A stretch of DNA of 64,000 nucleotides from Bradyrhizobium sp. B124 (GCF_038967635.1 NZ_CP152413.1:5646001-5710000); one strand, 5' to 3'. Shown: positions 34,936 to 44,770, counted from the stretch's first letter. The notes: generated by a model from the sequence alone, not told the origin. A program made the numbers and translations.

Positions 34936-35368
34936 TTCATTGCGAAGCGGGTCCGGGCCGGCAACAGATAGGGTGGGTACGGCCGGATTTCATGGGGCGC
35001 GCCGGCAACAGTTCCATCGAAATTGAACGCGTAGCGACAATGACTTGGCCGCGCACCCCACGTTGAGTGCTGCGAGAAATATGGGGGCTGCGGCGCACCC
35101 GGCCCGCACGGCAATTGTTTCTGGTTGTGTCGAGCGATAACTGCAACGGGTGAGTGCTGTACTTCACAACCTCGAAAGCGTACGCACGTCAAGGATGTGA
35201 ATCGTGATGATACAGCTCATGGTTCCGCCTGTGGCGATCGCGCAACAGATCGCTGCAAATCGTCTCAAGCTTGAACGGAGCAGATCAGCCGACGCTGAGA
35301 GCGGGGCAGGGGGTCACAGGTGGCGTGAGGCCGGGGGGTCGGGTTCGCGCCGAGGTTGGAGTAAGGGC
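34936..35368. other. Divergent promoter region upstream of the MFS and autotransporter genes
   Basis: The stretch lies between the minus-strand MFS gene and the autotransporter. The autotransporter frame is open back to an ATG at 35204, but I take the start at 35369 because a signal peptide begins there. Nothing else gene-like, and no repeat element of the families seen elsewhere, is visible. Confidence 0.4.
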
Positions 35369-38149
35369 ATGGTTTCATCGCGGCTCGCGGCGATCCTGTC
35401 GTGCACTTTGGGTGGCGGCTATCTTCTATCGGTATCGCAGGCGTTTGCCGCCTGCGATAGTCTTGCGCCGGCGAGCGGTCAGACGGTGACCTGCTCGACC
35501 GCAGCGCCGAATCCCTCGCCCGCTGGCGTGCAGGCCGCAGCCGGCAGCTCGAACGTCACCGTGAACGTGCTGCAGGGCGCCGGCATCACGCCGGGCGCCG
35601 GTGCGACCGCGATCGGCCTTGTCTCCCGCAGCACCGCCACCAACAACGGCACGCTGACCATCAGCGGCGGCGGCACCGGAATCTTCGGCAGCGGCGACGG
35701 CAATGTCTTCACCAATGCTACGTCGGGCGTGATCACGACCACCGGCGCCGGCAGCAATGCCATCGCTGCCAGCAGCAATGGCAACACGCTGATCAACAAC
35801 GGCACGATCACGACCCAGAACGGCACCTCGCGCGGGCTTGCCATCACCGGTCTCACACAGCACAACAACAATACGCTGATCAATACCGGGACCATCACCA
35901 CCCAGGGCCCGCAGTCGCACGGCCTCTATGTGCAGACCGGCGACAGCAACACCTTCACCAATAGCGGCACCATCACCACGGCCGGCGCCGGTGCGCGTGC
36001 GATCTTCTCCGCCGGACAATTCATGACCATCACCAACACCGGCACGCTGCTGACGACCGGCGGCGATGCCGGCGGCACCGCCAACAACACCGTCTTCATG
36101 CAAGGCAATGCCGCCGTCCTGCGCAACAGCGGCACTATCGAGGCGCGTGGCGTCAACGCCGACGGCGTGTTCTCCAACACGGCCGGTTCGTCGTTCACCG
36201 CCCGAATCGAGAACCTCGCCGGCGGCAAGATCATCAGCCAGAACGGGCCCGCGATCCGCACGCTCAACGGCGCCACCACCATCGTCAATGCCGGCCTGAT
36301 CGCCGGCAACAGCGGCACGGCGCTCGCGGGCGGCGGCGGCGCGGTGACGATGATCCTGCAAACCGGCTCGCAGATATCAGGCCTTGCCGATGGCGGCGGC
36401 GGCAACAACCAGGTGCGGCTGCAAGGCAGCGGCACGGCCGACAATGCGTTCGCGCGATTCCAGACGCTGACGATGGAAGGCAGTGACTGGACCTGGGCCG
36501 GCACCGGCACCTTCGCCAACACCTTCATCAACAGCGGTTCGCTGACGCTGCAGACCTCGCTGACCGGCAATGTGTCGATTGCGGCGGGCACCAGCCTGCT
36601 GGCCGGTAACGGCGCGAACCCGTCGATCACGTCGTTTCCGGGCGGGCCGCCGATCACCGTCACCAACGCCGGCGTCATCAATCTCACCAATGGCGGCGCC
36701 ACCGCAGCGAACAGCCTGACGATCGCGGGCAACTATGTCGGCGCTGGCGGCGGGCTCTATCTGCGCACCGTGCTCGGCGGCGACGGTTCGCCGTCGGATC
36801 GCCTCGTCATCTCCGGCGGCAATGCGTCGGGCTCGACCGCGGTGACCGTTACCAATGCCGGCGGCGCGGGCGCGCTGACCACCGCTGATGGCATCATGGT
36901 GGTGCAAGCTGTCAACGGCGGCAGCACGGCCGCCGGCGCATTCGGCCTCTCCAACGCCGTCGTGGCCGGTGCGCACGAATATCTGCTGTTTCGCGGTGGC
37001 GTCTCCGCCGGCAGCGCCGACAATTGGTATCTGCGCTCGCAGCTGTTGCCCGGCACATCGTCGCCGGCGCCGCCGGCTGCACCCGCACCAACGCCGCCGG
37101 CATCGCCCAATGTGGTGCCGCCGCCCGCGATGCTGCCCGCCGAGGATCTGTCGTCGCTGACGCCGCCGCCGGCAGGCGCCGCGCCGGTCGAGCTCTACCG
37201 CGAGGAAGTCGCGGTCTATTCGGCATTGCCGCAGGTCGCGCAGAAGCTCGGGCTCGCAACGCTCGGCACCTTCCATCAGCGCCAAGGCGATCAGGCCATG
37301 CTGACCATTGGCGGCGAACAGCCGGCGGCGTGGGCGCGCGCGTACGGTTCGCACAGCGCGCAGAGCTGGGCCGGCACGGTCAGTCCGTCCTTCGACGGCA
37401 CCATGGCCGGCGTACAAGTCGGGGTCGACATCCTGCGCTTTGAGCCCGCGCCCGGGCATCATGATCGCGCGGGCTTGTTCTACGCGTATGGCTGGGCCAG
37501 CGGCACCATCAACGGCTTCGCGCTCGGCATGAACAACGTCCGCACCGGCACGCTCTCGATCGATAGCCAGAATGTCGGCGGCTACTGGACCCATATCGGC
37601 CCCTCAGGCTGGTACGTCGACGCCGTGCTGATGGGCAGCTTCTACGGTGCAAGCCCGCAGTCGGATCGTCAGGTCGGCGCGCTTGTGTCGGGCACTGGCG
37701 TCGCCGCGTCGCTGGAGGCCGGCGTGCCGCTACAGCTGAACCGCTTTCTCGCGATCGAGCCGCAGGCGCAACTGATCTGGCAGCGCCAGTCGTTCGACAG
37801 CTTCAACGACATCTTCTCGAGCGTCGCGCCCGGCAGCGCCGATACGCTGACCGGCCGGCTCGGCGTGCGCGTTCCCGCGACCTTCAGCGTCGGCACCGCC
37901 GAACTGCGCCCCTATCTCGAGGCCAATCTCTGGCACACGGCCGCGAACGACCGCAGCATCGCCTTTGCGACCACCGACCTGATCGGCGTGCAGAGCCGCG
38001 GCACCGCCGTCGAGATTGGCGCCGGCGTTATCGCGCAGCTCAATCGCACGATCAGCGCCTATGCGAGCGCGGGCTACACGACGTCGGTGGACAGCACCCG
38101 CCGTGACGACATCACCGGCCGGTTCGGGCTGCGCGTCAGCTGGCAATAA
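35369..38149 (+). CDS. Autotransporter with beta-helix passenger and outer-membrane barrel (type V secretion)
   Basis: This is a protein of about 926 residues. The signal peptide is residues 1-27 (MVSSRLAAILSCTLGGGYLL up to QAFA). The passenger (~28-560) is Gly/Asn/Thr-rich with recurring N-x-G-T-I/L turns (TLINNGTITTQ, TLINTGTITTQG, TFTNSGTITTAG, TITNTGTLLTTG), as in a right-handed beta-helix. A Pro/Ala-rich linker near 563-590 follows. The C-terminal ~280 residues are the autotransporter barrel, starting near AWARAYGSHSAQSW and ending FGLRVSWQ. The ATG at 35369 has GGAG upstream; an ATG at 35204 would add 55 atypical residues. It probably acts as an adhesin or surface protein (inference). 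Confidence 0.88.
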   Translation: MVSSRLAAILSCTLGGGYLLSVSQAFAACDSLAPASGQTVTCSTAAPNPSPAGVQAAAGSSNVTVNVLQGAGITPGAGATAIGLVSRSTATNNGTLTISGGGTGIFGSGDGNVFTNATSGVITTTGAGSNAIAASSNGNTLINNGTITTQNGTSRGLAITGLTQHNNNTLINTGTITTQGPQSHGLYVQTGDSNTFTNSGTITTAGAGARAIFSAGQFMTITNTGTLLTTGGDAGGTANNTVFMQGNAAVLRNSGTIEARGVNADGVFSNTAGSSFTARIENLAGGKIISQNGPAIRTLNGATTIVNAGLIAGNSGTALAGGGGAVTMILQTGSQISGLADGGGGNNQVRLQGSGTADNAFARFQTLTMEGSDWTWAGTGTFANTFINSGSLTLQTSLTGNVSIAAGTSLLAGNGANPSITSFPGGPPITVTNAGVINLTNGGATAANSLTIAGNYVGAGGGLYLRTVLGGDGSPSDRLVISGGNASGSTAVTVTNAGGAGALTTADGIMVVQAVNGGSTAAGAFGLSNAVVAGAHEYLLFRGGVSAGSADNWYLRSQLLPGTSSPAPPAAPAPTPPASPNVVPPPAMLPAEDLSSLTPPPAGAAPVELYREEVAVYSALPQVAQKLGLATLGTFHQRQGDQAMLTIGGEQPAAWARAYGSHSAQSWAGTVSPSFDGTMAGVQVGVDILRFEPAPGHHDRAGLFYAYGWASGTINGFALGMNNVRTGTLSIDSQNVGGYWTHIGPSGWYVDAVLMGSFYGASPQSDRQVGALVSGTGVAASLEAGVPLQLNRFLAIEPQAQLIWQRQSFDSFNDIFSSVAPGSADTLTGRLGVRVPATFSVGTAELRPYLEANLWHTAANDRSIAFATTDLIGVQSRGTAVEIGAGVIAQLNRTISAYASAGYTTSVDSTRRDDITGRFGLRVSWQ

Positions 38150-38391
38150 TGGCGCGCCTGCGTGAGCGCTGTGGACTGCCCAAGCCATTGTCTCCGCTGC
38201 ACAATGGCGCTAAACCCTGAACCATCTGTGCGTGCACGATGAGGTTCGCGTTGCCGGCGCTCCGCCCTTGATGGGCTTTGACGCCGAGACGCAAGCCAAA
38301 GGCTTGGACAACGAGGCTTGATGCACGCTCGCCTGTCGGGGAATTGAACGATAGCTTGTCCCGAGAGCGATTCGACGAGGTTTTTGACAGC

Positions 38392-39006
38392 ATGACCATC
38401 CGCCTGCATCGCGGCGACCTGCCTGATCTGTCCCGCTATACCGATTCCGTGGCAATCGACACCGAGACCATGGGACTGCATCCGCACCGTGACCGGCTCT
38501 GCGTGGTGCAGATGTCGAACGGTGACGGCACCGCCGACGTGATCCAGATTCCGAAGGGGCACACCGACTCGCCGAACCTGAAGGCGCTGCTCGCGAATCC
38601 TGCGATCACCAAGATCTTCCATTTCGCGCGGTTCGACGTCGCGGTGCTCTACAACACGTTCGGCGTGATGCCGGCGCCGGTCTATTGCACCAAGATCGCC
38701 TCGCGCCTGTCGCGCACCTATACCGATCGTCATGGCCTGAAGGATCTGGTGCGCGAAGTGCTGAACGTCGAATTGTCGAAGCAGCAGCAGTCGAGCGACT
38801 GGGGTGCGCAAAGCCTGAGCGAGGCCCAGCTCGCCTATGCCGCTTCCGACGTGCTGCATTTGCATGCGTTGCGCGACAAGTTGAATGTGATGCTGGCGCG
38901 CGAGGGACGGACCGATCTCGCGAAGGCTTGCTTCGATTTCCTGCCGACGCGCGCCAGGCTCGATCTCGACGGCTGGGAGGCCGAGGACATCTTCGCCCAT
39001 TCCTGA
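38392..39006 (+). CDS. nrnC: Nano-RNase NrnC (DEDD 3'-5' exoribonuclease)
   Basis: This is a 204-residue DEDDy exonuclease of the short RNase D-like type that degrades diribonucleotides in alphaproteobacteria in place of Orn. The DEDD residues are visible: DTET in SVAIDTETMGL, Asp in HFARFDVAVL, and Tyr/Asp in QLAYAASDVLHLH. Also present are KIASRLSRTYTDRHGLKDL, SKQQQSSDWGAQSL and the C terminus GWEAEDIFAHS, which match Bartonella NrnC as I recall it. The ATG at 38392 fits that length. It heads the lpt/rpoN cluster, a common neighbourhood. Confidence 0.92.
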   Translation: MTIRLHRGDLPDLSRYTDSVAIDTETMGLHPHRDRLCVVQMSNGDGTADVIQIPKGHTDSPNLKALLANPAITKIFHFARFDVAVLYNTFGVMPAPVYCTKIASRLSRTYTDRHGLKDLVREVLNVELSKQQQSSDWGAQSLSEAQLAYAASDVLHLHALRDKLNVMLAREGRTDLAKACFDFLPTRARLDLDGWEAEDIFAHS

Positions 39007-39188
39007 TTTCGCCCGTTCATGATGGGCGCCGAATTCGTCGCGGCAGGGCCGGTTCCGCCCCGTTTCGGCCAAACTGTTCACGCGTGGTCCGCCTTGAAGT
39101 CGGCTTGGGGGGCGCGACGCGAGGTCCGGGCTGCATATTCGGGCGGCTCCGGCTAGAATAGGGGCAATTCCGCGCCTCTGGAGCTCAG

Positions 39189-39926
39189 GTGAACTCGGTT
39201 CAGAATCCAGCCCAGCATCCCGGCTATGTCACGGGCCTCGAGGCGCGCTTTGCCGCCGCCGCGCGGCACAGCCGCATGGTGCGGATCCTGCGCATCGCGG
39301 TGCCTGCGGTGGTCGGGCTGTCGATGGCCTCGATCATCTTCGTCTCGGTCTACAATCCATTCCGCGAGATGATCCCCAAGCTGCCGGTCGAGATGGATAA
39401 CCTCGTCGTGTCCGGCACCAAGATCACGATGGAATCGCCGCATATCGCCGGCTTCTCGGCCGACGGCCGGCCCTATGAAATGTGGGCCAAGGCGGCGATC
39501 CAGGACGTCACCGATCCCGATCATGTCGAGCTGAAGACGATCCGCGCCAAGGTGGCGCAGCAGGATCAGTCGACGGTGACGATGGATGCGCGCACCGGCT
39601 TCTTCGACAACAAGAAGCAGCTGCTCGACCTGCGCCAGGATATCTTCCTGCAGTCGTCCACCGGTTATGAGGCCAAGCTGACGCAGGCCTTTGTCGACAT
39701 CAACAAGGGCAACGTGTCGTCGGACGAGCATGTCGACGTCAAGCTGCTCGAAGGCACGCTGACCGCCGACCGCCTCAGGATCTACAACAGCGGCGAGCTC
39801 GTGCGGTTCGAAGGCAATGTCGTGATGAATCTGGACAAGCTCGGCGACAACAATCCGAGCCCGCCCGCCGAGCCCGCGCCACCTCCGCCGCCACCGAAGC
39901 CGCGCAAGTCCGCCAACCCGAAATGA
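39189..39926 (+). CDS. lptC: LPS export protein LptC
   Basis: This is a 245-residue single-span inner-membrane protein that passes LPS from LptB2FG to LptA. One N-terminal helix (ILRIAVPAVVGLSMASIIFV) is followed by a periplasmic beta-jellyroll (TKITMESPHIAGFSADGRPY, MDARTGFFDNKKQLLDLRQD, ADRLRIYNSGELVRFEG). The tail is Pro/Lys-rich. It starts with GTG at 39189, with GGAG upstream. The stop overlaps lptA as ATGA. Confidence 0.92.
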   Translation: MNSVQNPAQHPGYVTGLEARFAAAARHSRMVRILRIAVPAVVGLSMASIIFVSVYNPFREMIPKLPVEMDNLVVSGTKITMESPHIAGFSADGRPYEMWAKAAIQDVTDPDHVELKTIRAKVAQQDQSTVTMDARTGFFDNKKQLLDLRQDIFLQSSTGYEAKLTQAFVDINKGNVSSDEHVDVKLLEGTLTADRLRIYNSGELVRFEGNVVMNLDKLGDNNPSPPAEPAPPPPPPKPRKSANPK

Positions 39927-40663
39927 ATTTGATGATGAGACGTTTTCCGCACGGCATCGCAATTGCGGCCTTTCTGCTCACGCTGTTCGCAGCCGGCGCT
40001 GCGTCCGCGCAGGGCTCGATGAGTGGCGTTCCCAACGCCATGCAGGGCTTTTCGCAGAACCGCGACCAGCCGATCCAGATCGAGGCCGCCTCGCTCGAAA
40101 TGCGCGACAAGAAGAAAGAGGCGACCTTCGCCGGCAATGTGAAGGTCGTGCAGGGCGACACCACCATGACCTCGAAGGTGCTGGTGGTGTTCTACGAGGA
40201 CAAGTCGACGCCGGCGCCGGCGCCGACCACGGGCAGCACCAAGGCTGCCGCCACGTCAAAGGGCGCGCCGATCCAATCGGCGACCCCGGGACCCGGCGGC
40301 GCGTCCTCGATCAAGCGGCTGGAGGCGAAGGGCAATGTCGTCGTCACCCAGAAGGATCAGGTCGTCACCGGCGAGACCGCGATCTTCGACACCAAGACCA
40401 ACCTGATCACCATGCTCGGCGGTGGCGGCGGCCAGGTGGTGCTGACCCAGTGCCAGAACGTGCTGCGCGGCGACCGCCTGCTGGTCGACATGACCACCGG
40501 TGTCTCGCGGGTGGAATCCGACAGCGGCAAGGTGCAGGGCCTGTTCATCCAGTCGCAGGGCGGACAGAACGGCAAGGGCGGCTGCGGCACGCCGGCGGCC
40601 CCCGGCGCGGCCCCTGCAGCCCCGTCGCCGCTTCAACTGCTTCCGGGCAGCAAGTCGAAATAG
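39923..40663 (+). CDS. lptA: LPS transport periplasmic protein LptA
   Basis: This is a 246-residue protein with a signal peptide (MNLMMRRFPHGIAIAAFLLT up to ASA/Q), then the OstA-like jellyroll (DQPIQIEAASLEMRDKKKEA, FAGNVKVVQGDTTMTSKVLV, RLEAKGNVVVTQKDQVVTGE). It forms the periplasmic LPS bridge between LptC and LptD. A 35-residue Ala/Pro/Thr/Gly-rich insert (around PAPAPTTGSTKAAATSKGAP) interrupts the fold after the third strand region. It is coupled to lptC by a 4-base overlap. No LptD is in the window. Confidence 0.92.
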   Translation: MNLMMRRFPHGIAIAAFLLTLFAAGAASAQGSMSGVPNAMQGFSQNRDQPIQIEAASLEMRDKKKEATFAGNVKVVQGDTTMTSKVLVVFYEDKSTPAPAPTTGSTKAAATSKGAPIQSATPGPGGASSIKRLEAKGNVVVTQKDQVVTGETAIFDTKTNLITMLGGGGGQVVLTQCQNVLRGDRLLVDMTTGVSRVESDSGKVQGLFIQSQGGQNGKGGCGTPAAPGAAPAAPSPLQLLPGSKSK

Positions 40664-41021
40664 GCCTCCCAAAGTAAGCTTCACGTAAGGTGAAGTAGAA
40701 TCAATAAGTTAGATAATATTTTGCGGCCGCGAGGTTGAAGCGCGCGGGGCGAGACTGTATCTACTCCAGCGGCCCGGCCGGACGATGTGCCTTTGAGGGG
40801 GAGTTATGTTGGCCGGGACAGGGGCATCCATTCATTCAAGGCGCGGGTGATCGCGCTTTGCCGTGTTGTTTGAGCATGATCTCCGCGCAGGCGCGTCCGC
40901 TTTTGTCGCGAAGGAATGTCGGTATCCAGTTTTCCGGCTCATGCTGGCGCCTTGGCGTGCGAATCGATCGGTCCGCAGGCAAGGTCGCGGGATCACCGTG
41001 AAAGGCTGAAGCGAAGCGGGG
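40664..41021. other. Gap between lptA and lptB
   Basis: A 358-base stretch with no convincing gene. CTTCAC-N5-GTGAAG about 16 bases after the lptA stop could make a weak hairpin, but there is no T-run. An AT-rich patch near 40705-40720 (AGATAATATT) might be a promoter for lptB. No known repeat element is present. Confidence 0.3.
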
Positions 41022-42008
41022 ATGGTGGATTTTCTCGGCATGTTCCGGCGGCGCCCTGCGAAACGCAGTTCCGGATTTGCGCGCGCGCATAACGATATCA
41101 CGGCGCTCGGCGACCAGTTCGGCGAGATGCTGACGTCACCGGTGCGCGACGCGCCGCCGATGGCGCGCGCCGCTCCGGTTCCCGCCGTCGAGCTGCCGCG
41201 ATCCCAGCCCGCAGCCGCACCCGCCCCGGCGCGGGCGAGGCCGGCCAGGCACAACGCCGCTTCTGCGCCGCAGCTCATCAAGCGGCCGGGCTATCTGGCT
41301 GTGCATAGCGTGGAAAAGAGTTTTGGCAGCCGCCAGGTCGTGCGCGGCGTCAGCATCTATGTGCGCCGCGGCGAGGCGGTCGGCCTGCTCGGGCCGAACG
41401 GCGCCGGCAAGACCACCGTGTTCTACATGATCACCGGCCTGATCAAGGCCGATCGCGGCGCGATCGAGCTCGACGGCCACGACGTCACCAAGCTGCCGAT
41501 GTATCAGCGCGCGCGGCTCGGCATCGGCTATCTGCCGCAGGAAGCCTCGATCTTCCGCGGCCTGACGGTCGAGCAGAACATCCGCGCGGTGCTCGAGGTC
41601 GTCGAGCCCTCGAAGAAGAAGCGCGAGCACGAGCTGGATTCGCTGCTCGACGAGTTCAACATCACGCGGCTGCGCAAGAGCCCGTCGATCGCGCTGTCCG
41701 GCGGCGAGCGCCGCCGCGTCGAGATCGCGCGCGCGCTGGCGACGCGCCCGAACTACATGCTGCTCGACGAGCCGTTCGCCGGCATCGACCCGATCGCGGT
41801 CGGCGACATCCAGGACCTCGTCCGCCATCTCACCAACCGCGGCATCGGCGTGCTCATCACCGACCACAACGTCCGCGAGACGCTCGGCCTGACCGACCGC
41901 GCCTATATCGTCTATGCCGGTGAGATCTTGACTGAGGGAAGCCCGGAGGAGATCGTTAATGATCCGGATGTACGCCGGCTTTACCTTGGCGAGGAATTCC
42001 GCCTCTAG
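41022..42008 (+). CDS. lptB: LPS export ABC transporter ATP-binding protein LptB with N-terminal extension
   Basis: This is a 328-residue ATPase of the LptB2FG extractor. Walker [10 protein letters not shown] is at 124-132, the signature is [15 protein letters not shown], Walker B is [12 protein letters not shown], and the C terminus [20 protein letters not shown] is LptB-like. LptB is normally about 240-265 residues. Here the conserved part begins near residue 90 ([20 protein letters not shown]) after an Ala/Pro/Arg-rich leader that starts [20 protein letters not shown]. An internal start near residue 87-90 is not excluded, but no good ribosome site is seen there. rpoN follows after 90 bases. 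Confidence 0.93.
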   Translation: MVDFLGMFRRRPAKRSSGFARAHNDITALGDQFGEMLTSPVRDAPPMARAAPVPAVELPRSQPAAAPAPARARPARHNAASAPQLIKRPGYLAVHSVEKSFGSRQVVRGVSIYVRRGEAVGLLGPNGAGKTTVFYMITGLIKADRGAIELDGHDVTKLPMYQRARLGIGYLPQEASIFRGLTVEQNIRAVLEVVEPSKKKREHELDSLLDEFNITRLRKSPSIALSGGERRRVEIARALATRPNYMLLDEPFAGIDPIAVGDIQDLVRHLTNRGIGVLITDHNVRETLGLTDRAYIVYAGEILTEGSPEEIVNDPDVRRLYLGEEFRL

Positions 42009-42098
42009 CCCAAATTTTGCATCCGTCAAGCCGTGTACATCCCAAGCGGACTAAGATAAGCAAGAATCGAGCCAATTTTTGGGATCGATCTTGCCTCC

Positions 42099-43754
42099 AT
42101 GGCGCTAACGCAAAGACTAGAGTTCCGCCAGTCGCAGTCGCTGGTGATGACGCCGCAGCTGATGCAGGCGATCAAGCTGCTGCAACTGTCGAACCTGGAT
42201 CTGTCGGCCTTTGTCGAGGAAGAGCTGGAGCGCAACCCGCTGCTCGAGCGGGCCGCCGACGGGCCGGAACCGCCGGTGGCGGGCGAGCCGGCGATGGAGC
42301 GGCCGGACTACGGCGATTCCGACGGTTCCTCAAGCTACGGAGACGAGGGCGAGGCGTCCGACATGGCCGCGAGCTCAGGCGGCGAAACCGCCTTTGAGCC
42401 CGGCCAGGAGGAATGGCTGAACCGCGACCTCGGCACCCGCGCCGAGATCGAGCAGACGCTCGATACCGGGCTCGACAACGTGTTCTCCGAAGAGCCGGCC
42501 GAAGCCGCCGCGCGCGCCGCGCAGGACGCAGCCCCGTCGGTCTACACCGAATGGGGCGGTGGCGCCTCCAGCGACGACGAATACAATCTCGAAGCCTTCG
42601 TGGCCGCCGAGCTGACGCTCGCCGACCACCTCGCCGAACAGCTCGCGGTGGCGTTCTCGGCGCCCGCGCAGCGCATGATCGGGCAGTATCTGATCGACCT
42701 GGTCGACGACGCCGGCTACCTGCCGGCCGATCTCGGCCAGGCCGCCGAGCGCCTCGGAGCGTCGCAGCAGGCGGTCGACGAGGTCGTCGCGGTGCTCCAG
42801 AAGTTCGATCCGCCGGGCGTCTGCGCGCGAAATCTGAGCGAGTGCCTGGCGATCCAGCTGCGCGAGCTCGATCGCTACGATCCGGCGATGCAGGCGCTGG
42901 TCGAGCATCTCGATCTGCTCGCCAAGCGCGACATCGCGGCCTTGCGAAAGCTGTGCGGCGTCGACGACGAAGACATCACCGACATGATCGCGGAGATCCG
43001 CCGGCTCGATCCGAAGCCGGGGCTGAAGTTCGGCACGGCGCGGACGCAGACCATGGTGCCCGACGTCTATGTGCGTCCGGGTCCCGACGGCGGCTGGCAT
43101 GTCGAGCTCAACAGCGACACTCTGCCGCGCGTCCTGGTCAACCAGACCTATTACTCTGAGCTGTCGAAGACGATCCGCAAGGACGGTGACAAGTCGTATT
43201 TCACCGACTGCCTGCAGAACGCGACCTGGCTGGTCCGCGCGCTCGATCAGCGCGCCCGCACCATCCTGAAGGTCGCAACCGAAATCGTCCGCCAGCAGGA
43301 CGGATTCTTCACCTATGGCGTCGCGCACTTGCGGCCGCTCAATCTGAAGGCGGTGGCGGATGCGATCCAGATGCATGAATCGACGGTGTCGCGCGTCACC
43401 GCCAACAAATACATGGCGACCAATCGCGGCAGTTTTGAATTGAAGTATTTTTTCACCGCGTCGATCGCCTCCGCCGACGGCGGCGAGGCGCATTCGGCCG
43501 AAGCGGTGCGTCACCACATCAAGCAGTTGATCGACGGCGAGGCGCCGTCGGCGATCCTGTCCGACGACACGATCGTGGAACGTTTGCGCGCTTCAGGCAT
43601 TGATATCGCCCGCCGCACCGTCGCGAAGTACCGCGAGGCGATGCGGATACCATCCTCGGTGCAGCGCCGCCGTGACAAACAGAGCATGCTCGGTAATGCC
43701 CTTTCGGCTCCTGCCTCCTCGCCCGACCGCTCGCGCGATACAGCCCCCGTTTAG
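42099..43754 (+). CDS. rpoN: RNA polymerase sigma-54 factor
   Basis: This is a 551-residue sigma factor for nitrogen-related and other enhancer-dependent promoters. Region I (RLEFRQSQSLVMTPQLMQAI, LLQLSNLDLSAFVEEELERN) is followed by an acidic variable region II (~60-150), the core-binding domain and the C-terminal HTH (VADAIQMHESTVSRVTANKY). The RpoN box ARRTVAKYREAMRIPSS is near the end. The ATG at 42099 is supported by the start of region I. Its place between lptB and hpf/ptsN is conserved. Confidence 0.97.
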   Translation: MALTQRLEFRQSQSLVMTPQLMQAIKLLQLSNLDLSAFVEEELERNPLLERAADGPEPPVAGEPAMERPDYGDSDGSSSYGDEGEASDMAASSGGETAFEPGQEEWLNRDLGTRAEIEQTLDTGLDNVFSEEPAEAAARAAQDAAPSVYTEWGGGASSDDEYNLEAFVAAELTLADHLAEQLAVAFSAPAQRMIGQYLIDLVDDAGYLPADLGQAAERLGASQQAVDEVVAVLQKFDPPGVCARNLSECLAIQLRELDRYDPAMQALVEHLDLLAKRDIAALRKLCGVDDEDITDMIAEIRRLDPKPGLKFGTARTQTMVPDVYVRPGPDGGWHVELNSDTLPRVLVNQTYYSELSKTIRKDGDKSYFTDCLQNATWLVRALDQRARTILKVATEIVRQQDGFFTYGVAHLRPLNLKAVADAIQMHESTVSRVTANKYMATNRGSFELKYFFTASIASADGGEAHSAEAVRHHIKQLIDGEAPSAILSDDTIVERLRASGIDIARRTVAKYREAMRIPSSVQRRRDKQSMLGNALSAPASSPDRSRDTAPV

Positions 43755-43939
43755 GTTACTTCTTGAGTACGACCCCGTCCGAGTACGGGCAGGATCATGC
43801 CCTCGTTGCGTTCGCGTCAAATCGCGATAGTCTCAATCTTTCCTGGCGACGCGTCGTCCAGCAAGGGAGGTGACCGGAAGCCCAGCAAACATCATGCTCC
43901 TGCAAGAGTGATCGAGGCATCCAGCAATTGAGGCATCAA

Positions 43940-44539
43940 ATGACCCTTCGAATCTCGGGAAAGAGCATCAGCATCGGCGAGGCGCTTCGCGCGCGCGTCA
44001 GCGAGCGCACCGACGAGGTCCTGCGAAAGTATTTTGATGGCAACTATTCCGGTCACATCACGCTGAGCAAGGATGGCTTCGGCTTCCGAACTGACTGCTC
44101 GCTGCATCTGGATTCCGGCATCATGCTGGAAGCCGAATCCAACGCCGCCGATGCCTATGCCAGCGCCGATGCCGCGCTCCTGATGATCGAGAAGCGCCTG
44201 CGCCGCTACAAGAGCCGGCTCAAGGACCGCTCGGCCCGCAAGACCTACACCGCGAACGCTGCGTTTGCCGAATTGAACGGCGTCGGGCTCGACGCGCCGA
44301 GCTACGTCATCGAGGCGCCCGAGAACGAGGACGAGGTCACCGAATACAGCCCGGTGATCATTGCCGAGGCAACCACCGCGCTGAAGCGGCTGTCGGTCAG
44401 CGAAGCCGTCATGGAGCTCGATCTGACCGGCGCCTCCTGCCTGGTATTCCAGCATGGCGGCAGTGGCCGGTTGAACATCATATACCGCCGTACGGACGGC
44501 AATGTCGGCTGGGTCGATCCGCCGGCGGTGAGCCCCTGA
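43940..44539 (+). CDS. hpf: Long-form ribosome hibernation promoting factor
   Basis: This is a 199-residue protein. The N-terminal domain MTLRISGKSISIGEALRARV with HITLSKDGFGFRTDCSLHL and AYASADAALLMIEKRLRRYK is the 30S-binding hibernation fold. The C-terminal domain (LKRLSVSEAVMELDLTGASC, FQHGGSGRLNIIYRRTDGNV) mediates 100S ribosome dimerisation, so it is the long form. The ATG at 43940 is preferred over a TTG at 43928. It follows rpoN as usual. Confidence 0.95.
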   Translation: MTLRISGKSISIGEALRARVSERTDEVLRKYFDGNYSGHITLSKDGFGFRTDCSLHLDSGIMLEAESNAADAYASADAALLMIEKRLRRYKSRLKDRSARKTYTANAAFAELNGVGLDAPSYVIEAPENEDEVTEYSPVIIAEATTALKRLSVSEAVMELDLTGASCLVFQHGGSGRLNIIYRRTDGNVGWVDPPAVSP

Positions 44540-44561
44540 GGATAGTTGGCCCATGGCATTG

Positions 44562-44745
44562 ACGTCCGAAGCCAGCCCTGCTTATGGTCCGCCGCCTCCA
44601 GGAATAAGGGGGCGGAACAGGGTTCGCAGGTGTTGGCACCGCCGATACGTTGGAGTAGAAGCCCTGCCAGCTGGACCCGGGCTAAGCCCGCATCCCACCT
44701 CAACTTCTTGACGCCGCCGCTGTAAAGCCTATTTCGCAACCTGAC
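44562..44745 (+). other. Candidate structured RNA or leader between hpf and ptsN
   Basis: The 231-base gap holds TTGACG, 17 bases and TTATGG as a possible promoter (from about 44560). Several potential hairpins follow: TCCGCC with GGCGGA, GGTG-TTGG-CACC, and CGGGC-TAA-GCCCG. It could be a small RNA or the ptsN 5' leader. I do not recognise a known family, and no covariance model was run. Confidence 0.25.
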
Positions 44746-44770
44746 GGTTCATTCACCTCGGAACGTCCCA

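Noticed and set aside
44540..44770. 6S RNA or SRP RNA gene
   Set aside because: I could not match the conserved bubble of 6S or the SRP apical loop; it is kept only as an unnamed structured-RNA candidate.
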